Source of the DNA: an uncultured Xanthobacteraceae bacterium
Lineage (GTDB): Bacteria > Pseudomonadota > Alphaproteobacteria > Rhizobiales > Xanthobacteraceae
Reading direction: 5' to 3'
Length of the DNA: 8,348 bases
NCBI GenBank assembly: GCA_955652195.1
Contig: CATPBC010000473.1
Location: 1-8,348 of the forward strand
The number at the start of each line of letters is the position of its first letter. The stretch's first letter is position 1. Shown here piece after piece: positions 4,129 through 8,348 of the stretch. The notes under the pieces are model-generated. The model was not told the origin of the DNA, ran no database searches, and saw nothing but the letters and a program-made list of their open reading frames with translations. A program made the position numbers and the translations under genes.

Positions 4129-7100
4129 CTACTCCGCCGCGACGCGCTGCACGCGCCACAGTGACATCAAAGCCCGTAACGACGCCGGCTTGATTGGCTT
4201 GTTGAGAATATGCGCGCCTTCGGTGCGGGCTTGTTCGCGGATGTGAAGCGATCGGTCGGCGGTGATCACGATGGCCGGGATATTGCGTTCGTCGGGGCTG
4301 CCGCGGCGGCGGAGCTCCTTAATAGCGCCAAGCCCATCGCCACTGTCGAGGTGGTAGTCGACCAGCAATCCGTCCGGCTCGAGTCCGCTTGCCTTAAGCG
4401 CCGCCATTGCTTCAGCGAGGCCGATGCCCTTGAGCACGCGGCAGCCCCAGCCGTTAAGAAGCGTTTCCATTCCGTTGAGGATGGCGGGCTCATTGTCGAT
4501 GCAAAGCACGACCATTCCATCGAGTCGTCCGGGTTCGACGCGCGAACCGGCCAGGGGTTTGAATACAGAGGTAATCCCGGCGGCCCGCGGCACTTCGACC
4601 GAGAAGCGAGAGCCACCGCCGACCTTCGATGTCAGTGCCAACTCGCAGTGCAGTAGGCGCGCAATACGTTCGACAATCGACAGCCCGAGGCCGACGCCGC
4701 GGGCCACCCGTGCCCCTTGGTCGAGGCGATGGAATTCCCTGAACACCGCACGCTGTTTGGCCTGCGGAATACCGATGCCGGTATCGCAGACCTCGATGCG
4801 CAGCCGTTCGCCGCGGCGCCGGCAGCCGACCAGAACGGAACCAGCGGGCGTATATTTGATCGCGTTTGAAATGAGGTTTTGCAAAAGCCGCCGCAACAGC
4901 CGTCGGTCGGAGCGTACCTGTAGCGAGCAGGGCATGACGATAAATTCGAGACCCTTCTCGCGGGCGAGCGGCGCGAATTCGACTTCCAGCCGGTTTAGCA
5001 ATTCATCGATTCGAAAATCGGCGAGCTCCGGCTTCATGGCGCCAGTGTCGAGACGGGAAATGTCGAGTAGCGCCGAGAAAATCTCTTCGACCGCTTCAAG
5101 CGAAGCGTCGATGTTCTCAATAACAGCGGCATGCTCGCCCGCGCTCTGGCGTTCGATCAGGCTGGTCACATAGAGCCGAGCCGCGTTGAGAGGCTGCAGA
5201 ATGTCGTGGCTTGCTGCAGCAACAAACCTAGTCTTCGACACATTGGCTTCGTCGGCCGCCGCCTTGGCGCGTTCGAGCGCCGCGTTGAGCCGAGTAAGCT
5301 CTGCGGTGCGTTCGCGCACCCGCCGCTCCAAGGTTGCATTGGCGCGCTCCAGCGCCTCGGCCGCTTGCACGGTCGGCGTGATATCGGTGAAGGTGGTCAC
5401 CAAACCGCCGTCGGGCATGCGGTTGGCGCGCACCTCGATAACAAGATTGCTTCCCGCCACGCGCTCCAGGAAAGGTTCGGCGTCGGCAGTATATTTAGCG
5501 ACGCGCTCGGCGATGAATTGGTCGACACTGGCGTTTTGACCGCTCTGCTGCGCGATATGGCGCAAGATGTCGCGGAGCGCGATGCTGACGCGAGTCAATT
5601 CATGCGGCAGGTCCAGAATTTCGCCAAACTGCCGATTCCAGCAGACCAGCGCCAGCTCCTTGTCGAAGACGGCTATTCCCTGGCCGACATGATCGAGCGC
5701 AGTCTGCAGGATCTCTCGGTTGTAGTGGATTGCCGCGCTGGCATCGTCGAGCAGTTTTAACGCCGCCTTGGTCGAGACCGTCCGCTTGCGCAACAGCAGC
5801 GACAGCACCAGCCGCGATGACGCCGCTCCGATTGCCGAGGCCAGCAAATATTCAGCGTATTGCAGGAGCTCAAAGTCGGCTTCGGAGGCCGCCTCGAGGC
5901 TGATGCGGCGCGTTGCGGCGAAGCTCGCGAAAGAACCGCGCGTGCGCTCCTCGCCGAGGTAGCGCGAGACCGTCGCGATCAAGTCTTCCACGCTGACCGA
6001 TGCGCGGCGCAGCCGAAAGCCCGGCGCCATTGGGCCAAGGATGGGCGCAAGCGTCGGCGGCGCGAATAAATCGCCTTGCACGCGCTCGATCGCGGTTGGG
6101 TGCCGGGCCAATGAACAGCCGATATAGCAGGCGATATTGGCGGCGAGGCTGAACAGCACGCCATTGACGAGCGGCGGTAAGTCGAGGCCGAACAGCGTTT
6201 CGGGCCGTAAAAAACTCGCACCCCAGGGGCCCTCGGCCAGTATTTGCGCGCTCACGATGCCGGCAGCGGACATGCTCGGCAGCAGCAAGGTATAGCCCCA
6301 AACCACGATGCCCGCGCTCATGCCGGCAATCGCGCCGAGCGAAGTGCCGCGCCGCCAGATCAGCCCGCCGAAGAAGGCCGGCGCCAACTGCGCGACTGCG
6401 GCAAACGACAACAAGCCAATCGCGGCAAGCTGCGCCTCGCCGGCCGACCGGTAATAGGCATAGGCGAGAAACAAAATGGCGAAAATCGCGATACGCCGCG
6501 TCGTCAAGAGCTGCGCGCCGGCATCGGCAGCTTCTGCGGCAAGGGTCCCGCGGCGCTTGAGCGCAAGCGGCATCGCGATGTCGTTCGACACCATAATGGC
6601 GAGCGCCACCGTTTCGACGATTACCATTGCGGTCGCCGCCGACAAGCCGCCGATGAAGGCCACGAGCGTGATCAATTCGGAGTGGGCAGCGAGCGGCAGC
6701 GCCACGACGAACATATCGCTGTCGACGCGTCCGGCCGGGAAAGTCAGCAGCCCCGCCATCGCGATCGGCAGCACGAACAGATTGATCAGCACCAGATAGA
6801 GCGGAAACAGCCAGGCGGCACGGCGGATTTCGGATTCCGTGTGGTTCTCGACCACCGTCACATGGAATTGACGCGGCAACAGCACGATCGCAAACAGCGA
6901 CAGCACTGTCATCGCGCAGAACGAGGCGAATTGCGGTGCACGCGTGAGAACCGACGCGGTGTTCGGATGGTCGAGCGCCTGGCTCAACAGGGTCGAGGGG
7001 CCAGGGAAGACAACAAAAGTCACAAAAATTCCAACGCTCAAGAAGGCGACAAGCTTCACCACCGACTCGGTGGCGATCGCCAACATCAGGCCATCTTGAT

Positions 7101-7659
7101 GTTCGGTCGCATCGATGTGCCGCGTGCCGAACAGAACGGCGAAAGTCGCCATCGCCAGCGCGACGAAGAGTGCGAGGTCGCCAAACAGCGGCGCCGCCGC
7201 GGCGCCTGGCGCGGCTTGCGCCAAGATCGTGGAAACGGAAGACGATACTGCTTTGAGCTGGAGCGCGATGTAGGGGATCATGCCAATGATCGCGATCAGA
7301 GCGACCGTCGCGGCCACCGCCTGGCTCTTGCCGTAACGCGCGGCTATGAAGTCCGCGATCGAGGTGATGTTCTGGCTCTTGGCGAGCCGGACGATGCGGA
7401 TGAGCAGCGGAAAGCCCAAGCCGACTATCAGCATCGGGCCGATATAGATCGTGAGAAAGTCAAAACCGGCGCGTGACGCGAGGCCGACCGAGCCGAAGAA
7501 TGTCCATGACGTGCAATAGATCGCCAGCGACAGTGGATAAATCAGCATCCGGGCCGAGCTCGTGCGGGTGACGCGGCTGCGGTCGCCGTAACTCGCCACC
7601 ATGAACAACAGCCCGATATAGGCGAGGGCGATTGCGACGATGACCCAACCCTGCAACAT
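4129..7659 (-). CDS. SSS-domain hybrid sensor histidine kinase/response regulator, CrbS/MxtR-like
   Basis: The product is 1176 residues. Residues 1 to about 520 form a multi-helix sodium:solute symporter (SLC5/PutP-like) membrane domain with YCTSWTFFGSVGLASRAGFDF (48-68) and ITSIADFIAARYG (98-110). A linker leads to a PAS domain (about 648-760, QGIAVFDKELALVCWNRQF), a coiled coil (about 765-806), then HisKA with phosphoacceptor H818 in AASHDILQPLNAARL. HATPase_c follows with N928/N932, DTGIGIP (959-965) and GVGLGLSIV (988-996). The C-terminal receiver (about 1048-1170) has D1055 and E1057 in the acidic pocket, phosphoacceptor D1101 and K1154. Family knowledge: CrbS/MxtR kinases have this architecture and act with a LuxR-type regulator to control acetate use. 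The C-terminal receiver could store or drain phosphate. The start is supported by GGAG 7 bases upstream (plus 7667-7670). The cognate-like regulator at 1525-2199 faces it. Whether the SSS part still transports a substrate is unknown. Confidence 0.93.
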   Translation of the reverse strand: MLQGWVIVAIALAYIGLLFMVASYGDRSRVTRTSSARMLIYPLSLAIYCTSWTFFGSVGLASRAGFDFLTIYIGPMLIVGLGFPLLIRIVRLAKSQNITSIADFIAARYGKSQAVAATVALIAIIGMIPYIALQLKAVSSSVSTILAQAAPGAAAAPLFGDLALFVALAMATFAVLFGTRHIDATEHQDGLMLAIATESVVKLVAFLSVGIFVTFVVFPGPSTLLSQALDHPNTASVLTRAPQFASFCAMTVLSLFAIVLLPRQFHVTVVENHTESEIRRAAWLFPLYLVLINLFVLPIAMAGLLTFPAGRVDSDMFVVALPLAAHSELITLVAFIGGLSAATAMVIVETVALAIMVSNDIAMPLALKRRGTLAAEAADAGAQLLTTRRIAIFAILFLAYAYYRSAGEAQLAAIGLLSFAAVAQLAPAFFGGLIWRRGTSLGAIAGMSAGIVVWGYTLLLPSMSAAGIVSAQILAEGPWGASFLRPETLFGLDLPPLVNGVLFSLAANIACYIGCSLARHPTAIERVQGDLFAPPTLAPILGPMAPGFRLRRASVSVEDLIATVSRYLGEERTRGSFASFAATRRISLEAASEADFELLQYAEYLLASAIGAASSRLVLSLLLRKRTVSTKAALKLLDDASAAIHYNREILQTALDHVGQGIAVFDKELALVCWNRQFGEILDLPHELTRVSIALRDILRHIAQQSGQNASVDQFIAERVAKYTADAEPFLERVAGSNLVIEVRANRMPDGGLVTTFTDITPTVQAAEALERANATLERRVRERTAELTRLNAALERAKAAADEANVSKTRFVAAASHDILQPLNAARLYVTSLIERQSAGEHAAVIENIDASLEAVEEIFSALLDISRLDTGAMKPELADFRIDELLNRLEVEFAPLAREKGLEFIVMPCSLQVRSDRRLLRRLLQNLISNAIKYTPAGSVLVGCRRRGERLRIEVCDTGIGIPQAKQRAVFREFHRLDQGARVARGVGLGLSIVERIARLLHCELALTSKVGGGSRFSVEVPRAAGITSVFKPLAGSRVEPGRLDGMVVLCIDNEPAILNGMETLLNGWGCRVLKGIGLAEAMAALKASGLEPDGLLVDYHLDSGDGLGAIKELRRRGSPDERNIPAIVITADRSLHIREQARTEGAHILNKPIKPASLRALMSLWRVQRVAAE

Positions 7660-7809
7660 GACCCTACTCCGATGTCACCGCCACCTTTGGGTCTGCGCGC
7701 GTTATTTCTGTTTTGTTAAGGTCACCACAGTTCTGCGGGGGTGTCTATCCGGACAAGAAAGGACGCAGCACGTCGCACGCGTTGACGGCCATAGGCCCAG
7801 TCGGCATTC
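7660..7809. promoter_or_regulatory. Divergent control region between the sensor kinase and the AbrB-family gene
   Basis: This 150-base spacer separates two genes transcribed away from each other. It contains an AT-rich patch (about 7701-7722) and the kinase's Shine-Dalgarno (GGAG on the minus strand, plus 7667-7670). I see no convincing -35/-10 pair in either direction and no -24/-12 sigma-54 site. Confidence 0.45.
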
Positions 7810-8348
7810 ATGGTCATGGCTTGGCCGGTGCCGATGGACCCCGCATTTCGCCGCATTCTGCTCGAGACCGCCGAAACGCTGGCCTTCGCGCTCGCCGGCG
7901 GCCTGACGTTCATTTTTCTTGGGCTGCCGGCGGGATTGGTATCGGGTTCGGTTCTGGCTGTGGCCACCGCGGCATTGCTAGGCCGCCCGATGCGGCTGCC
8001 GCTGCCGCTCGCGCGCGTTTGTTACGTCATTGTCGGCACGCTGCTTGGTACGGTCGTGACGCCGGAAACGCTGCGCGGCGTAGCGACCTGGCCGGCAAGC
8101 ATCGTGCTGTTGATGCTGGCTTCGCTCGGCATGATCGCCGCGACGATGACCTATCTCCGCGTTGTTCATCGCTGGGATCCGGTATCGGCGCTGATGGGTG
8201 CGTCCCCCGGTTCGATGGCCCAAGTAATCGCGCTGTCGAGCGAACTCGGTGGCGATCTGCGCGCCGTCGCCATCGTGCAGACCGTACGCGTTCTGCTGCT
8301 GGTTGTCGGCCTGCCGAACGCGCTCGCGCTGTTCGGGCTGGTCGTGCC
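7810..8348 (+). CDS. AbrB-family membrane protein (5' part; 3' end outside window)
   Basis: The frame is open from a stop at 7792 to the window end, giving about 179 residues. Hydrophobic helices alternate with short loops: TLAFALAGGLTFIFLGLPAG, VSGSVLAVATAALLGR, ARVCYVIVGTLLGTVVTPE and SIVLLMLASLGMIAAT. The blocks SALMGASPGSMAQVIALSSE and RAVAIVQTVRVLLLVVGLP are hallmarks of the membrane AbrB duplication family (PF05145, sometimes called ammonia monooxygenase-like). It is not the AbrB DNA-binding regulator of Bacillus, although databases often confuse the names. Family members are about 340-380 residues with two repeats, so this is roughly the N-terminal half. Function is unsettled; a transport role is often proposed. 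ATG 7810, ATG 7816, GTG 7828 and ATG 7834 are all possible starts, none with a clear Shine-Dalgarno. The similarity begins just after 7834 (MDPAFRRILLETAETL), so the shorter start may be the true one. Confidence 0.87.
   Translation, partial: MVMAWPVPMDPAFRRILLETAETLAFALAGGLTFIFLGLPAGLVSGSVLAVATAALLGRPMRLPLPLARVCYVIVGTLLGTVVTPETLRGVATWPASIVLLMLASLGMIAATMTYLRVVHRWDPVSALMGASPGSMAQVIALSSELGGDLRAVAIVQTVRVLLLVVGLPNALALFGLVV

Noticed and set aside
6244..7476. Long plus-strand open frame (410 codons) opposite the sensor kinase
   Set aside because: It is antisense to a clearly recognised kinase gene. Its product is Arg/His/Gln-rich without domains, as expected for a mirror frame of GC-rich coding DNA.

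Overview
The window looks like chromosomal DNA from a GC-rich alphaproteobacterium, most likely the Bradyrhizobium/Rhodopseudomonas side of the Hyphomicrobiales. This rests on the start of an alphaproteobacterial-type atpI (first gene of the F0 ATP synthase operon), the GC-rich codon use with frequent TTG/GTG starts, and GC-rich paired-hairpin intergenic repeats of a kind I recall from that group. No rRNA, tRNA, CRISPR array, transposase or integrase is visible.

Layout. (1) 1-273, minus: 5' part of atpI, with a good sigma-70-like promoter in the divergent spacer 274-539. (2) 540-2199, plus: three closely packed genes. They are a small secreted coiled-coil protein whose N-terminus is built from a 15-bp tandem repeat, a YjbQ/UPF0047 protein, and a LuxR-type response regulator. 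The last two use TTG starts. (3) 2188-2241 and 4071-4120: two diverged copies, in opposite orientation, of a double-hairpin element. Each lies immediately 3' of a flanking gene. (4) 2519-3997, plus: three genes between those repeats (76 aa unknown, 147 aa conserved-looking unknown, and a ClpP-fold serine hydrolase-like protein of the COG3904 type). The last gene is much poorer in GC than the flanks. (5) 4129-7659, minus: a 1176-residue hybrid sensor kinase with an N-terminal sodium:solute-symporter domain. (6) 7810-8348, plus: 5' part of an AbrB-family membrane protein, divergent from the kinase.

How the genes may work together. The SSS-domain hybrid kinase and the LuxR-type regulator resemble the CrbS/CrbR (MxtR/ErdR) pairs that control acetyl-CoA synthetase and acetate use in Vibrio and Pseudomonas. 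Here they face each other across about 1.9 kb, and the three-gene group with foreign-looking base composition sits exactly between them. The best lead in the window is this cassette: a small protein, a second protein translationally coupled to it, and a ClpP-like hydrolase whose 5' end overlaps the second gene by 127 nt in another frame. I do not recognise it as a named system, and its function cannot be read from the sequence alone.
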